Source: Gammaproteobacteria bacterium (GTDB lineage: Bacteria; Pseudomonadota; Gammaproteobacteria; Steroidobacterales; Steroidobacteraceae). Taken from it: a stretch of DNA of 64,000 nt. This document shows, piece after piece, positions 35,684-45,189 of the stretch (within the stretch, counting starts at the first letter, position 1; each line of letters begins with the position of its first letter). The stretch covers positions 1-64,000 of the forward strand of contig JABCZO010000014.1 in assembly GCA_013289615.1 (NCBI GenBank), given 5' to 3'. The position numbers were made by a program, and so were the translations under genes. The notes below the pieces were generated by a model that worked only from the letters and a program-made list of their open reading frames with translations, was not told the origin of the DNA and did no database searches.

Positions 35684-36775
35684 TCATAGGCCGTCGACCA
35701 ACCGTTTGAACTGCCGCCACTGATTGGCCTTACTGTAGGCGACCGTCATCAATTCGTGTGCACTGCGTGCTATCTCGAGTGAGCGTTCCGGAGCTGCTAA
35801 GGCCGCTTCGATAACGCCCACCGCTTCCAGCGGTTTTCCATATGTAAGCATCGTTACACCGTCCACCATCCCCTCTGGATACGACCCACGATCCGACACC
35901 ATGAGCGCGCCACAGCCCATGGCTTCGAAGCATCTAAGATTCCCCCGGTCCTCGCCCGCCATATCAATGGCACCGTTCAATACGATCTTCGCGCGCGACA
36001 GCGCCGTATAGAGTTCCATGCCGAACACCCCGGGGCGCGATATGCGACGAATTTTGTTTGGCCGGCGATGCGTGGCAAGCGGCAGGAACCGGCCTGGAAA
36101 AGATTCAGCGAGCCGCGTGAATCGTGATCGATCGAGGTAGAAAGCCACGCGATACCTATCTTGAAGCCCCGCTACAGCCTCAAGCAGCTCGCGTCGCCTG
36201 CGGTGATGTCGGGAGTATCCGCCAACGAAGATAATATCTGTCGGCCGATCCGCATTGTACCCATAAGGATCCAGCGCCGGATGATGAGCGGGGGAAAAGT
36301 ACGCCGTCCGCCAGCCGCGCTTCTTGTAGCTTTCCAAAATCCCCTTGAAGTTGCACATCAGCAGGTCGTAGGCCGAGAAATCGGCTCGCGGCGACGGCGC
36401 GGCCCGCCAAGCCAGTGACTTTCGCACGCACGCTGGCAGCCGGCGAACGAAATCACTCTGATAGCGCATCGGATCCAGGTTGTAGAAGATTTCGGCCCGA
36501 TGCTCTTCGACCTGCGCCAGCAAGATGCTTTCCATCGATGCCGCAGCCGGTATTCCATGCTCCTGTGCCCATTGCCGCTGTAATATTTGATCATCCGCAT
36601 TGGTGAAGAATGCCTCTGCGTGACCTGCTATCACCGGCAGCAGAATATGCGGCGCGCCAAAACCGTCGCGTAGGAACGCTGCCAGCTGTTGCTCAAATGT
36701 CCAGTTTCGGCTCCTAAGTGACTCTAACCGACGCAAATACGCCGGATACAAAGCGGAGTTCTGGAAAACCCTCAC
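35684..36775 (-). CDS. CgeB-like GT-B glycosyltransferase
   Basis: A 363-residue GT-B protein of the Glyco_trans_1_2/CgeB group. Evidence: 'TDIIFVGGYSRHHRRRRELLEAV', 'ELYTALSRAKIVLNGAIDMAGEDRGNLRCFEAMGCGALMVSDRGSYPEGM' (the family's 'NxRxFEAxGCGxxxxSD' motif) and an N-terminal acceptor half ('YDLLMCNFKGILESYKKRGWRTAYF'). The ATG at 36775 overlaps the polymerase-gene stop by four bases. It is probably cytoplasmic and adds one residue of the repeat unit. The sugar is unknown. Confidence 0.84.
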   Translation of the reverse strand: MRVFQNSALYPAYLRRLESLRSRNWTFEQQLAAFLRDGFGAPHILLPVIAGHAEAFFTNADDQILQRQWAQEHGIPAAASMESILLAQVEEHRAEIFYNLDPMRYQSDFVRRLPACVRKSLAWRAAPSPRADFSAYDLLMCNFKGILESYKKRGWRTAYFSPAHHPALDPYGYNADRPTDIIFVGGYSRHHRRRRELLEAVAGLQDRYRVAFYLDRSRFTRLAESFPGRFLPLATHRRPNKIRRISRPGVFGMELYTALSRAKIVLNGAIDMAGEDRGNLRCFEAMGCGALMVSDRGSYPEGMVDGVTMLTYGKPLEAVGVIEAALAAPERSLEIARSAHELMTVAYSKANQWRQFKRLVDGL

Positions 36776-38127
36776 TCAAGACTTCCGGGCGCCAGCTTCA
36801 TGCTCTTCGTTCTGTGAAAGAGTGCACTCGCTCGACCCGAAACAAAAAAAGAGAGAAGCGGTATCAAGGCGAGCCCGCCGGTGACCAGGGCGGTCGGTAA
36901 TGAAGTCACCAGTATGGTAAGTACGCCGTAGGAACAGGCCGCAACAATGACCGCCGACTCGTCGGTAAACCCGCGTCCAAACGCGTATAAGTCGATCCAT
37001 CTGGTTATCGCGCCGGCTAGGAACGAGAACAGGGCAACGCCCATCCACGAGAACTGCGCCCAGGCGTCTGCAATGAACATCGCATTCGAGCTTGACTCCA
37101 AATTTCCCCGCGTTATCGCCGCGACCGCCAGATAGGTAGGAATGCTCGTCGCATCGCTGGCGTTTCTTAGAAATCCAAACAGCCCCGTGCCCCATTCGTA
37201 GGGAAGCGTCCCGGGAATAGCGGCGAAGTATTCGAGGAGGACCTCGTTTGGAATCTCAAAGGTTCGGTAGTAGATAAAATCGTAGATATTCCAAACGTCC
37301 AAAGACCAGAATGTAACTTTGACAATGAGGGTGGATAACACACCCACGACCAGCAGCCCAGTGAGAATGGTTTTAATCGAAAGAGTCTTGCCGGTCAGAA
37401 TCATGTACAGCAACAGGAACTGCAGCAGGAACATGACTGGCGGAGTCTTCATCAGAGTCGCGAACTTTGCCATCCATAAGACTGCGACCATCGCCGCAGC
37501 AATGATTCCCAATAGATGGCTACCTCGTTCAAATCTCCAGGAGGTAAAAGCAACCATCGCCACAAAAGTGCCGAGCGAACTGACAAACAGGTTGTATGCG
37601 TAGCTGACGGATCCGCCTGACGCCAGGCGAATCGCGGCTTTCTCGAACGCGTTCAACGACGAGCTGTAAAAGTTGACGATTTTCGCCGGTTGCGACTCCA
37701 GGATTGCCACAGCAGCCAAGACCAGGATGACTATCAGAAAGAACACGGTCCTCGCGGGACTGCTGACAAGGACGTGTTTGATTCCTACCGAACGTCCCTT
37801 CGGCGGCAGCATCCTGAGTTGTGCCGCCCAGCTAGGAAACAGGCCGGCGGTTACAAACGAACCGAGTGTTACACACAGAAACATCAGCGCAACGGCTAAC
37901 TGCAACCTATCGATAATGGCGTCGCGGTCCAGTTGCTGAAGCGCTGATTCGTAGATGATTGTCCCTGGGCCAGTAATATAGAGATAGCTCAGCAATGGCA
38001 CCCCATGCAGCAGCAACAGTGCGCCAAATAGGAGCGAAGTGGTTGAGATGCGAAGCGTGACTTGTCGCTTAAGATGCCAGGCAGCGACGCACCAGCTGAC
38101 TACCAAGGCGATGCTAGCGACGCTCAC
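36772..38127 (-). CDS. wzy: O-antigen polymerase-like multi-pass membrane protein (Wzy candidate)
   Basis: A 451-residue, very hydrophobic protein with about 10-12 predicted helices and one long periplasmic-type loop between residues about 270 and 350 ('FIYYRTFEIPNEVLLEYFAAIPGTLPYEWGTG'). That layout is the Wzy type, which polymerises lipid-linked repeat units at the periplasmic face; sequence conservation in this family is low, so the call rests on topology and context. GTG 38127 forms a GTGA overlap with the asnB stop and has AAGGGG upstream; a longer start 26 codons earlier is less likely. No other polymerase candidate is present in the locus. Confidence 0.75.
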   Translation of the reverse strand: MSVASIALVVSWCVAAWHLKRQVTLRISTTSLLFGALLLLHGVPLLSYLYITGPGTIIYESALQQLDRDAIIDRLQLAVALMFLCVTLGSFVTAGLFPSWAAQLRMLPPKGRSVGIKHVLVSSPARTVFFLIVILVLAAVAILESQPAKIVNFYSSSLNAFEKAAIRLASGGSVSYAYNLFVSSLGTFVAMVAFTSWRFERGSHLLGIIAAAMVAVLWMAKFATLMKTPPVMFLLQFLLLYMILTGKTLSIKTILTGLLVVGVLSTLIVKVTFWSLDVWNIYDFIYYRTFEIPNEVLLEYFAAIPGTLPYEWGTGLFGFLRNASDATSIPTYLAVAAITRGNLESSSNAMFIADAWAQFSWMGVALFSFLAGAITRWIDLYAFGRGFTDESAVIVAACSYGVLTILVTSLPTALVTGGLALIPLLSFFVSGRASALFHRTKSMKLAPGSLE

Positions 38128-39971
38128 GTCCCACCCAATCCCCTTGCGAGATACCATTTTAAATTGATGTATGGCCAAAGCCGGCTCGCTGACTCCCAGG
38201 TCCATCCGTGCCGGCTGTTTAGCACGTTGATCCGCTGCCGAAGAGCGGCGGTGTGCACAATCTCATCGAATCGCGGGTCTGGTGCGGAGAACAGTGCAGC
38301 AACCCACTGCTGCAGCGGGCCATTGAGCCAGGAGGGCATCGGCGAATTAAAGCCCGTCTTCTGAGCGCTTAGCCGAATGCTCTCCGGCAAAAAACCTTTC
38401 ATGGCCTGTCTGGCTATGAACTTCGTAACCCCACCGTTATCCTTCGCCGCGGCCGGCAATGACATGGTATAGGTCACGAGGCGCCAGTCCATGAATGGCA
38501 TCCGTATTTCCACCCCGTGCGCCATTGAGATCCGGTCGAAGTTTCTGAGTATCGTTGGCAGCACGTCACAGTGAAACATCCGATACAAGCGCCGGTTCAG
38601 CGCGGCCCAGTTGCCGGGCAAAGAATCTGCGGTTGCGGCTGGCCGCGGGAATTCTTCCGCAAACCGCCTCGAACGCGTAAAGTCCAGGCCGCGCGCTCTC
38701 AGCCAGAATGAGCGCGACGCGTTACTGGCGGCTTCGGCGGCCGGCCACTTATCAATCACCCCCGCGAGCGCGTTTCGAAGCCAGAAGTTGAGGGCGTGTC
38801 CCTGTTGTCGATATCCGCCCATGAGCTCGTCGGCGCCATGGCCATCCAGAGATACAATGACTCCTTGGCGGCGCATTTCCTTGTAGACCAGCCAGGGCGC
38901 AGTCGGTAGGCCGATGTAGATGTCATCCAGATCCTCGAGCACGTGGTCGATCTGATCGAATGCGTTATTGCGCTGCAGGCAGATCAAATGAGGTTCGACA
39001 CCCGCGAACAGCGCTGCCTCCCTGGCCTGCGGCGTCTCATCGTTCGTCTCGCCTGGGAAGCTCGCGACGAAAGCCCGCCGCCAGTCCTTGGCTTCCCGCT
39101 GATGCGCTCCCCGAGTGGATGCTACGTGCGCAATCACTCCCGCGATCGTGCTCGAATCGAATCCGCCGCTGAGACTGGTACCAACCGGCACGTCGCTGCG
39201 AAGCCGGAGCTGAACCGATTCGATGAGGCGTTGCCGAAATTCTGCCTGCCATTCCGTCATCGACCGGGAAACCTCCACCAGATGATCGGAGGTACACCAC
39301 CACCTGGATACCTTGACGCTACCGTGCCTTATCGTGGCATTATGCCCCGCAGGCAGACGCTTCACGTCTTTGATCAAAGTCCGATCCGTACCCTCAACCG
39401 AAAACGGAGCGCGAAGGATCTGAATACCGGTCTCGCTGTCGAAAAGTGCCTTTACGAACGGCACTTTGGCGATCGCACGGACCTCAGAGGCAAAGGCGAA
39501 TTGCTGTCCTGAAACTGCATACAGCAACGGCTTGATCCCGAATCGATCTCGGGAGAGAAATAGCTCGTCCCTGAGGGTGTCATGAATCGCCAACGCCCAC
39601 ATGCCATTTAATTTTGGCAGCATGGCGTCGCCCCATTCCCGCCATGCAGCCAGAATAACTTCGGTATCGCTGTCACTCACGAACCGGTGACCCAGGCGTT
39701 CGAGGTCCGATCTGAGCTCGAGAAAGTTGTAGATTTCGCCGTTAAATACGGCCACGTAGCGAGCGTCGGCAGTTAGCATTGGCTGGCGGCCACGCGCCGA
39801 CGTATCCAGGATCGCGAGCCGCCGGTGCACGAATCCGGTGGTCTTGTTATCGCTGATCCACATACCCTCGCCATCGGGACCGCGATGGGCCAAAGCGTTA
39901 CCCAGTGCTTGCAGATTTGCCCGACTAACAGCCGCACCCGAGCTGTCTATAATGCCACCAATTCCGCACAT
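38124..39971 (-). CDS. asnB: AsnB-type glutamine-dependent amidotransferase
   Basis: A 615-residue asparagine-synthetase family protein. Cys2 of the 'MCGIGGIID' opening is the glutaminase nucleophile (ATG 39971). Glutaminase motifs: 'GLANRGPDGEG'-type 'AHRGPDGEGMW', 'FNGEIYNFLELR'. The C-terminal synthetase domain has the ATP loop 'GTSLSGGFDSSTIAG' (Phe in place of the usual Leu), 'DGHGADELMGGYR' and 'RMPFMDWRLV'. In O-antigen loci such genes (WbpS-like) convert a sugar carboxylate to an amide. Because a uronic-acid-type diamino-sugar module lies in the same locus, uronamide formation is likely here (inference). True asparagine synthesis remains possible. The N-terminal extension upstream was rejected. 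Confidence 0.85.
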   Translation of the reverse strand: MCGIGGIIDSSGAAVSRANLQALGNALAHRGPDGEGMWISDNKTTGFVHRRLAILDTSARGRQPMLTADARYVAVFNGEIYNFLELRSDLERLGHRFVSDSDTEVILAAWREWGDAMLPKLNGMWALAIHDTLRDELFLSRDRFGIKPLLYAVSGQQFAFASEVRAIAKVPFVKALFDSETGIQILRAPFSVEGTDRTLIKDVKRLPAGHNATIRHGSVKVSRWWCTSDHLVEVSRSMTEWQAEFRQRLIESVQLRLRSDVPVGTSLSGGFDSSTIAGVIAHVASTRGAHQREAKDWRRAFVASFPGETNDETPQAREAALFAGVEPHLICLQRNNAFDQIDHVLEDLDDIYIGLPTAPWLVYKEMRRQGVIVSLDGHGADELMGGYRQQGHALNFWLRNALAGVIDKWPAAEAASNASRSFWLRARGLDFTRSRRFAEEFPRPAATADSLPGNWAALNRRLYRMFHCDVLPTILRNFDRISMAHGVEIRMPFMDWRLVTYTMSLPAAAKDNGGVTKFIARQAMKGFLPESIRLSAQKTGFNSPMPSWLNGPLQQWVAALFSAPDPRFDEIVHTAALRQRINVLNSRHGWTWESASRLWPYINLKWYLARGLGGT

Positions 39972-39976
39972 GAGAG

Positions 39977-41569
39977 TCAGTGACCGGCGTTGGACTTCAA
40001 CAAGCCGGCGACCCAGGCAAACGGGAGCCACACGAGTCTGTGCAGATCGTCCAGGGACTTTCGACCTCCATGCGTAAGCCCGGTTAAAACCATAATCGAT
40101 AGCATAACCAGCAATGAGACCCCGACATAGAGAATCGTCACTCTCGGCCAGCTGGTCTGGATCGGGACACCAATGGCTGTGAGCGCTCCTGCCACAACCA
40201 ATCCCACACCGATCGGCAATATCATTGCCGCGGCGATGCGTCCGGCCTTACCGTGCCCGCCGAAATGACGCCGTGTCAACGCGGTCATGACCAGGACATT
40301 GGCAAGCATACCCATGACTCCGCCCAGTCCAGCGGCTGCAAAACCAAATCGTCGAAGCAGCAGGATGCTTGCGATCGTGGTGGTCACTGCCGTCGTCGCA
40401 CTCAGCAACGCGGTGTAGCGTGTCTTTGCAACCCCAAGAGCATACAGAGTGAACACATTACCGGCGCATCCCAGTAGCCCCCCGACTGTCAGAACCCGAA
40501 GCACCGGCGCCGCATACTCGGACGAGGCGGACCCCACCCAGACCAGCAGCAATGACGGCGCGCACGGCAACAATGGCGCGAGTACCATGGCGGCGACCAA
40601 ATTCAACATCCAGGAGGCGCGAAAGAATATCTCCGATTGACGCTCAGGGCCTTCAGTCGCGTTCACACTGAACTGCGGAAACAGTGCGTCGCCGCCCCTC
40701 AAGACGCCGATATATGCAACTTCCTCCAGCCGCTGCGCGACATTGTAGTAACCCACCGCAATGGGACTAACCCAGGCACCCAGTAGATAGCGATCGATTT
40801 GATTGGCCAGGTTAGCGATCAACTGGGCAAGCATCTGCCAACCGGTGAACGCCGCGATCGATTTGGTCATGTGCCGATGCACGCGCGGGCGTGCCAGTGC
40901 CCAGCGGAAGCTGGTAACGATAGAAACCAGCCAAAACAGCGTCGTCAAGCCATATCCCAGTGCCAGGGCCAGGATGTAACCATCAACATATGGTCGGCGG
41001 CTCACGATGCCAAAGATGAGCAGTGGGCCTCCAATTGCGCCGAGTGCGTTGATGGTCGCTATCCTGCGATACGCTTGGCAAGCAACATGTACCCCTTGCA
41101 GCATTAGCGACAGCTGTTGCGCCACCCAGCCCAAAGCCAGAATCACCGACACCAGCCAAATGGATTGGATGGCGGTTTCGTACTTTGGAAGCAGGCTCCG
41201 CGCGATCAGAGGTGCCGACAAGCCCAGCAGAATCCCTGTTGCGGCGATGGCGGCGGAGCCCAGGGCAATGATTGTCGAGCAGAATTCAGTAACAGCAATG
41301 CGATCACCCTGCGTTCTGTACCGGGCAATGCCCTGCGCCGTGGCTTGTCCAAGGGCGGTTCCAACCAGCGACAGGGGCGCGGCGAGAGCTATGAACAGTC
41401 CGCAAATACCAAACTGGAAGATCCCGAGGCGCCTGATCACGAACGGCAGTGTAATCAGATTGGCAATGATTCCAGCCACGAAAGCGATCAGATTCCAGCC
41501 GGAATTGCCGGCCACCAGCGCGAGCGGTCTGCGCCGATCGTTTGCAGGTACCAAATCAGCGTCCGTCAC
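39977..41569 (-). CDS. wzx: Wzx-type polysaccharide flippase (copy 1)
   Basis: A 530-residue MATE/MOP-superfamily membrane protein with about 12-14 helices. It starts 'NSGWNLIAFVAGIIANLITLPFVIRRLG', a pattern typical of lipid-linked oligosaccharide flippases. It is clearly paralogous to the protein at 43555-45189: shared blocks include 'FGICGLFI', 'PLSLVGTALGQATAQG', 'GVHVACQAYRRIATINAL' and 'YLLGAWVSPIAVGYYNVA'. Flippases usually occur once per locus. This copy is five bases from asnB and likely moves the Und-PP-linked repeat unit to the periplasm. Confidence 0.88.
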   Translation of the reverse strand: MTDADLVPANDRRRPLALVAGNSGWNLIAFVAGIIANLITLPFVIRRLGIFQFGICGLFIALAAPLSLVGTALGQATAQGIARYRTQGDRIAVTEFCSTIIALGSAAIAATGILLGLSAPLIARSLLPKYETAIQSIWLVSVILALGWVAQQLSLMLQGVHVACQAYRRIATINALGAIGGPLLIFGIVSRRPYVDGYILALALGYGLTTLFWLVSIVTSFRWALARPRVHRHMTKSIAAFTGWQMLAQLIANLANQIDRYLLGAWVSPIAVGYYNVAQRLEEVAYIGVLRGGDALFPQFSVNATEGPERQSEIFFRASWMLNLVAAMVLAPLLPCAPSLLLVWVGSASSEYAAPVLRVLTVGGLLGCAGNVFTLYALGVAKTRYTALLSATTAVTTTIASILLLRRFGFAAAGLGGVMGMLANVLVMTALTRRHFGGHGKAGRIAAAMILPIGVGLVVAGALTAIGVPIQTSWPRVTILYVGVSLLVMLSIMVLTGLTHGGRKSLDDLHRLVWLPFAWVAGLLKSNAGH

Positions 41570-41652
41570 AACCCGTTACGGTCTACAGCGCCAACTCCAC
41601 TGTGGCGATTCGAGCGCAGCTCAGACACGGCAAGCCTCAGCATGCGATCTTC

Positions 41653-42573
41653 TTAGGTGCTTTTCCGGGCTACAGTCTTAACCCGGTGCATAGACTGATC
41701 CAGTAATGCAGCCAGGATACCGGAGATCAATCCGACGATGCCGCCAAACACCAGATATACCTGTTTTTGCGGCTTAGCCGGATGTCGTGGATCCGCCGGC
41801 TCCGCCGAGTCTATCACCCGATACGCGTAGTCAGGACGCACGATCGCGAGCGCTCGTTCTTTGATCTCCTGTTCGATCAGCCTGCTGATGGCCTCCTTGA
41901 GCGACAGATTCTCTGTCTTGTCAGACTCCTTGTTCAGATAAGTGACCATCGCCGTTGCTTCGTCAATGGCGTGTTGTCGCATTTCGGCATTCAACTGCGC
42001 GACGATTTTATTCGCCCATTGAGCCGCCAGATCTCGATCGCGCCAGTCAATATGAATGGTCAGCAAACCGCTCTTCCGGTCCTCCGCGACGACTCGCACT
42101 TTACGTGTAAAATAGTCATACCCGTCCCACAACGTATGCGGTCTGCGCAGACTTGTCTTCCACGCATTGAGTGAAGGATCCCAGTCCTTATAGAAAAGGA
42201 TTGGCATCAATGCATTAGCCTGAATGAATCGTTCGTTGAACTGTCGTGATTTTAGAATTGCAATGGCCTCCGGGTTGCCGGTGTCCTGCCCGACATCCAA
42301 CCCGGCTATAGATGCCATGCCGTTCACCTGAGACAGGACGCTACCAAGGCCGCCGAGGTTATCCTTGTTGCCGGCCGGAAACGCCACAGTCGTGGACCGA
42401 TAGATAGGCGTAACCAGCCAGATTGCCAACGCGGCAAGTAACAGGCCCACGACCAACGCGGCGATCAGCCACCATCGACGCCGATAGAGAATGGCAACGA
42501 GCCGGGCGAAATCGTCGTCCGCATGGCTGTCCTGCGGCTCAAGCGCGCCATACGTAGAATTTTCGATGATCAT
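41653..42573 (-). CDS. wzz: O-antigen chain-length regulator (Wzz/PCP type)
   Basis: A 306-residue PCP protein: an N-terminal cytoplasmic segment, TM1 (about 34-56, 'RRRWWLIAALVVGLLLAALAIW'), a large periplasmic coiled-coil-rich domain (60-265), and TM2 (about 270-292) preceded by the characteristic Pro-rich 'DPRHPAKPQK'. No C-terminal tyrosine-kinase domain is present, so this is a PCP-1 (Wzz-type) and not a Wzc. It sets the polymer length made by Wzy. It lies between the two flippases, 83 bases from copy 1 and 139 bases before the next gene. Confidence 0.9.
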   Translation of the reverse strand: MIIENSTYGALEPQDSHADDDFARLVAILYRRRWWLIAALVVGLLLAALAIWLVTPIYRSTTVAFPAGNKDNLGGLGSVLSQVNGMASIAGLDVGQDTGNPEAIAILKSRQFNERFIQANALMPILFYKDWDPSLNAWKTSLRRPHTLWDGYDYFTRKVRVVAEDRKSGLLTIHIDWRDRDLAAQWANKIVAQLNAEMRQHAIDEATAMVTYLNKESDKTENLSLKEAISRLIEQEIKERALAIVRPDYAYRVIDSAEPADPRHPAKPQKQVYLVFGGIVGLISGILAALLDQSMHRVKTVARKST

Positions 42574-42712
42574 CCTTCACATACTTGAGAGAAAGGTGTG
42601 GGTCCAACCGAAGCGCTGGATTGTACCCATTCGAACGCCCCGGAGCATAGTCACATGGCCAGCCCCGCCGGCGCTTGCTGTCGGGCACTCAGGTCGCGGG
42701 CTTCGTGTTGGC

Positions 42713-43453
42713 TCAAACCTCAATGAAGGGCATGTCCTTAATGCGTGACCACTGCTCGAATGCAGTGGTCTTTGACCACCGATTACGCAGCGCGTTCTCG
42801 CAGTATGCGGTAGCCGGGTCAAGGGCTGGCAATGGGCTACTGGTTCGAACAAAAAATGCATTGCCGCCCGCCTTTGCGACTGCGACAAGTTTGAAATCCT
42901 GTCCCTGGCATAGCTTTGCCAGGGCGGCAAGCGATGCGCCGTGATACCACCCGCTCGGATGCTTGGTGTGGCGCTCGAACGCGGGATCGTATGGAACCGT
43001 CACAGGGGCCATACCGAAGCTCGCGTTGTACTCGATCGCGATAACGTAGGGCTTCGTCGCCAGTAACTCCCTGAGGAACCAGTAATCATTACCGTCAACG
43101 TCGATCGATAGTACCCCCAGCGCGGAATGATAATCGGTAATAGTGCCCAGATTCTCGAGCGTAAGGAACTGATGTCGAACCTGAATGCGCGTGGGAAGTA
43201 TGGCGCGCGCAAGTCTTACAGTTGCTGGATCGCCGTCAACCAATAATCCGGAAAAATCGACAAGGCCGATGCAATTATATTCCGTAGGATGGAATCCGAA
43301 CTCGACGAATGTCTTGGGGCAGTCGACGCCAAGGCGCACCAGTATGGCGGACTCGTCTGATTGGCTGGATCCACCTCGCCAGGCCTTGAGACGATGATAA
43401 AGATAACGCGCGGGTGTCCGTTTTATGAGTTCATACAACTTGGATTTCACCAT
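42713..43453 (-). CDS. FkbM-like/SAM-methyltransferase-fold protein
   Basis: A 246-residue protein. The region 'FVEFGFHPTEYNCIGLVDFSGLLVDGDPATVRLARAI' and 'LGVLSIDVDGNDYWFLRELLATKPYVIAIEYN' fits the FkbM/DUF-type methyltransferase fold: an acidic residue after beta-2 and a 'SIDVDG' motif IV. There is no clear canonical glycine-rich motif I, so activity is uncertain. Relatives occur in surface-polysaccharide loci as candidate sugar methyltransferases. It lies between wzz and the second flippase. Whether it methylates a sugar or the acyl group made by the FkbH cassette is open. Confidence 0.6.
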   Translation of the reverse strand: MVKSKLYELIKRTPARYLYHRLKAWRGGSSQSDESAILVRLGVDCPKTFVEFGFHPTEYNCIGLVDFSGLLVDGDPATVRLARAILPTRIQVRHQFLTLENLGTITDYHSALGVLSIDVDGNDYWFLRELLATKPYVIAIEYNASFGMAPVTVPYDPAFERHTKHPSGWYHGASLAALAKLCQGQDFKLVAVAKAGGNAFFVRTSSPLPALDPATAYCENALRNRWSKTTAFEQWSRIKDMPFIEV

Positions 43454-43554
43454 CCCGCGCCGCGGTGCGGCTCGCAGATATTGGCGCGCGTCTCGTTCGC
43501 GTGACTACCTTGGAACGGACAAGTTAGCATTGGCGATGAAATGCCAATCGCCCG

Positions 43555-45189
43555 TCACACGGGCGGCGTCAGATCGACACCCTGCACGGCATCTGTCTCA
43601 GAGGCTGGAGTGGCCGCCGATGGCGTGTTCGATCCGCGTTCCCCGCTTACGGTAAATCCCCCCCGCACCAGTGATGCAAGCGTGCGCAGATCCGTGAGCA
43701 AACTGCGCCCCTCCTGGGATAGTGCGTTCGTCATCAGAATGACCAGCATAATGCCAGCACCGGTCGCGACATAGGCCCCTATCAGTCTCGGCCAGGTATG
43801 CAGTCCAGCGAACCCAAACCAGGTCATCAAGCCCGCGATGGCCAGTGCCCCGCTGACAGGAATGATCGTCGAGTGAAGGATCTTGGAGAATGTCGCTAAT
43901 TCACCGAATTGTCGGCGCACCAGGTGAATGACGATTCCCAATTGCAGGGCCGCCGCCGCGGCGGCACCAAATCCTGCCGCACGCAGTCCAAATTGAGGCA
44001 CCAGAAGGAATGCCGTCAACCCTGCCAGCGAACCACTCACTATGGTCACGACCGCCAACTGGCGTGTCATCCTCGCCCCCAGCATATACTGCTTGAAGAC
44101 GTGACTCGCACAACCGAGAAGACCGGCCACAGCAAGTACTCGCAACACCCCACCGGCGGAGGCGGCGGTGTGCGCGTCGACCCAAACTGCGACTATAGAC
44201 GGAGCCCAGGGAATCAACGGAGCAATGACGGCGACAGCGGCCAGGTTCACCAGCCAGGAGACGCTGAAGTAGAATTGAGCGTTGGGTCTTTGTCCGTCAC
44301 CCGTCATTGAGCTGAAATAGGGGAAAAGACTATCGCTGGCCCTGACCATTACCGAGTAGGCCGCCTCTTCAACCCGCAGCGCGATATTGAAATATCCGAC
44401 CGCGATGCTGCCCTTCGACGCTCCCAGCATGTATTTGTCTGCCTGAGAGGAAAGACCGGCGACGACCTGCGAAACGGTGAGCCAGCCGGAGAACGCGAAG
44501 ATCGACTCGCGCCCCGCTTTAACAAATGCGGGCTTGACCAGGCACCAGCGGAAACTCAGAAGTATCGATGCAAACCATACGAGGCAAGTCGCGGCTTGCA
44601 CCGCACACAGGGCGCCCAGGTAGCCGGTAACGCTGGGGAATATGGCGACGCCTGCCGCCGTAAAGGCGATGTTGAACACGGCGCTGATCGCGTTGATCGT
44701 TGCAATTCTGCGGTAGGCCATGCATGCGACATGGATGCCTTGCATGATGAGAGAGGCCTGCTGTGCGGTCCATCCGGTTACCAGCAGCAAGGTCACCACC
44801 GATATGGATTCGATGGTCGGAGAGTCCCCAAGCAGGACCTGTCGGGAGATAATCGGAATCAAACACAATAACAGCACGGCGCCGGCGGATATGCATAGGG
44901 CTCCGAACGCCGTCACCGTGGCACAGGCGTCATGGGTCGCTTGCCCGTCATTGCTCGCTCTGTTGCGCGCCACTGCCTGACAGGCGGTCTGCCCCAGGAT
45001 TCCTCCAATCAGTGACAACGGCGTCGAAACACTGATAAGCAGGCCGCAGATGCCGAACTGACGAATGCCGATCAACCTGACAACGTACGGCAGCAATATC
45101 AGGTTGCTTAGCACGCTGATTGCAAAGGCAATCAAACTCCACTTGGAGTTTCTGGCAACGATGGCGATGGATCTATTGTGATCTAGCAT
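43555..45189 (-). CDS. Wzx-type flippase (copy 2, paralogue of copy 1)
   Basis: A 544-residue multi-pass protein, paralogous to 39977-41569: 'NSKWSLIAFAISVLSNLILLPYVVRLIG', 'FGICGLLIS', 'PLSLIGGILGQTACQAVARNR', 'GWTAQQASLIMQGIHVACMAYRRIATINAI', 'YMLGASKGSIAVGYFNIALR'. The C-terminal about 60 residues are extra and polar-tailed. ATG 45189 gives the paralogue-like N-terminus; an open extension of 39 codons upstream is unsupported. Two such flippases within 4 kb, separated by wzz and an FkbM-like gene, suggest duplication with divergence, one perhaps specific for a variant repeat unit. Confidence 0.82.
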   Translation of the reverse strand: MLDHNRSIAIVARNSKWSLIAFAISVLSNLILLPYVVRLIGIRQFGICGLLISVSTPLSLIGGILGQTACQAVARNRASNDGQATHDACATVTAFGALCISAGAVLLLCLIPIISRQVLLGDSPTIESISVVTLLLVTGWTAQQASLIMQGIHVACMAYRRIATINAISAVFNIAFTAAGVAIFPSVTGYLGALCAVQAATCLVWFASILLSFRWCLVKPAFVKAGRESIFAFSGWLTVSQVVAGLSSQADKYMLGASKGSIAVGYFNIALRVEEAAYSVMVRASDSLFPYFSSMTGDGQRPNAQFYFSVSWLVNLAAVAVIAPLIPWAPSIVAVWVDAHTAASAGGVLRVLAVAGLLGCASHVFKQYMLGARMTRQLAVVTIVSGSLAGLTAFLLVPQFGLRAAGFGAAAAAALQLGIVIHLVRRQFGELATFSKILHSTIIPVSGALAIAGLMTWFGFAGLHTWPRLIGAYVATGAGIMLVILMTNALSQEGRSLLTDLRTLASLVRGGFTVSGERGSNTPSAATPASETDAVQGVDLTPPV

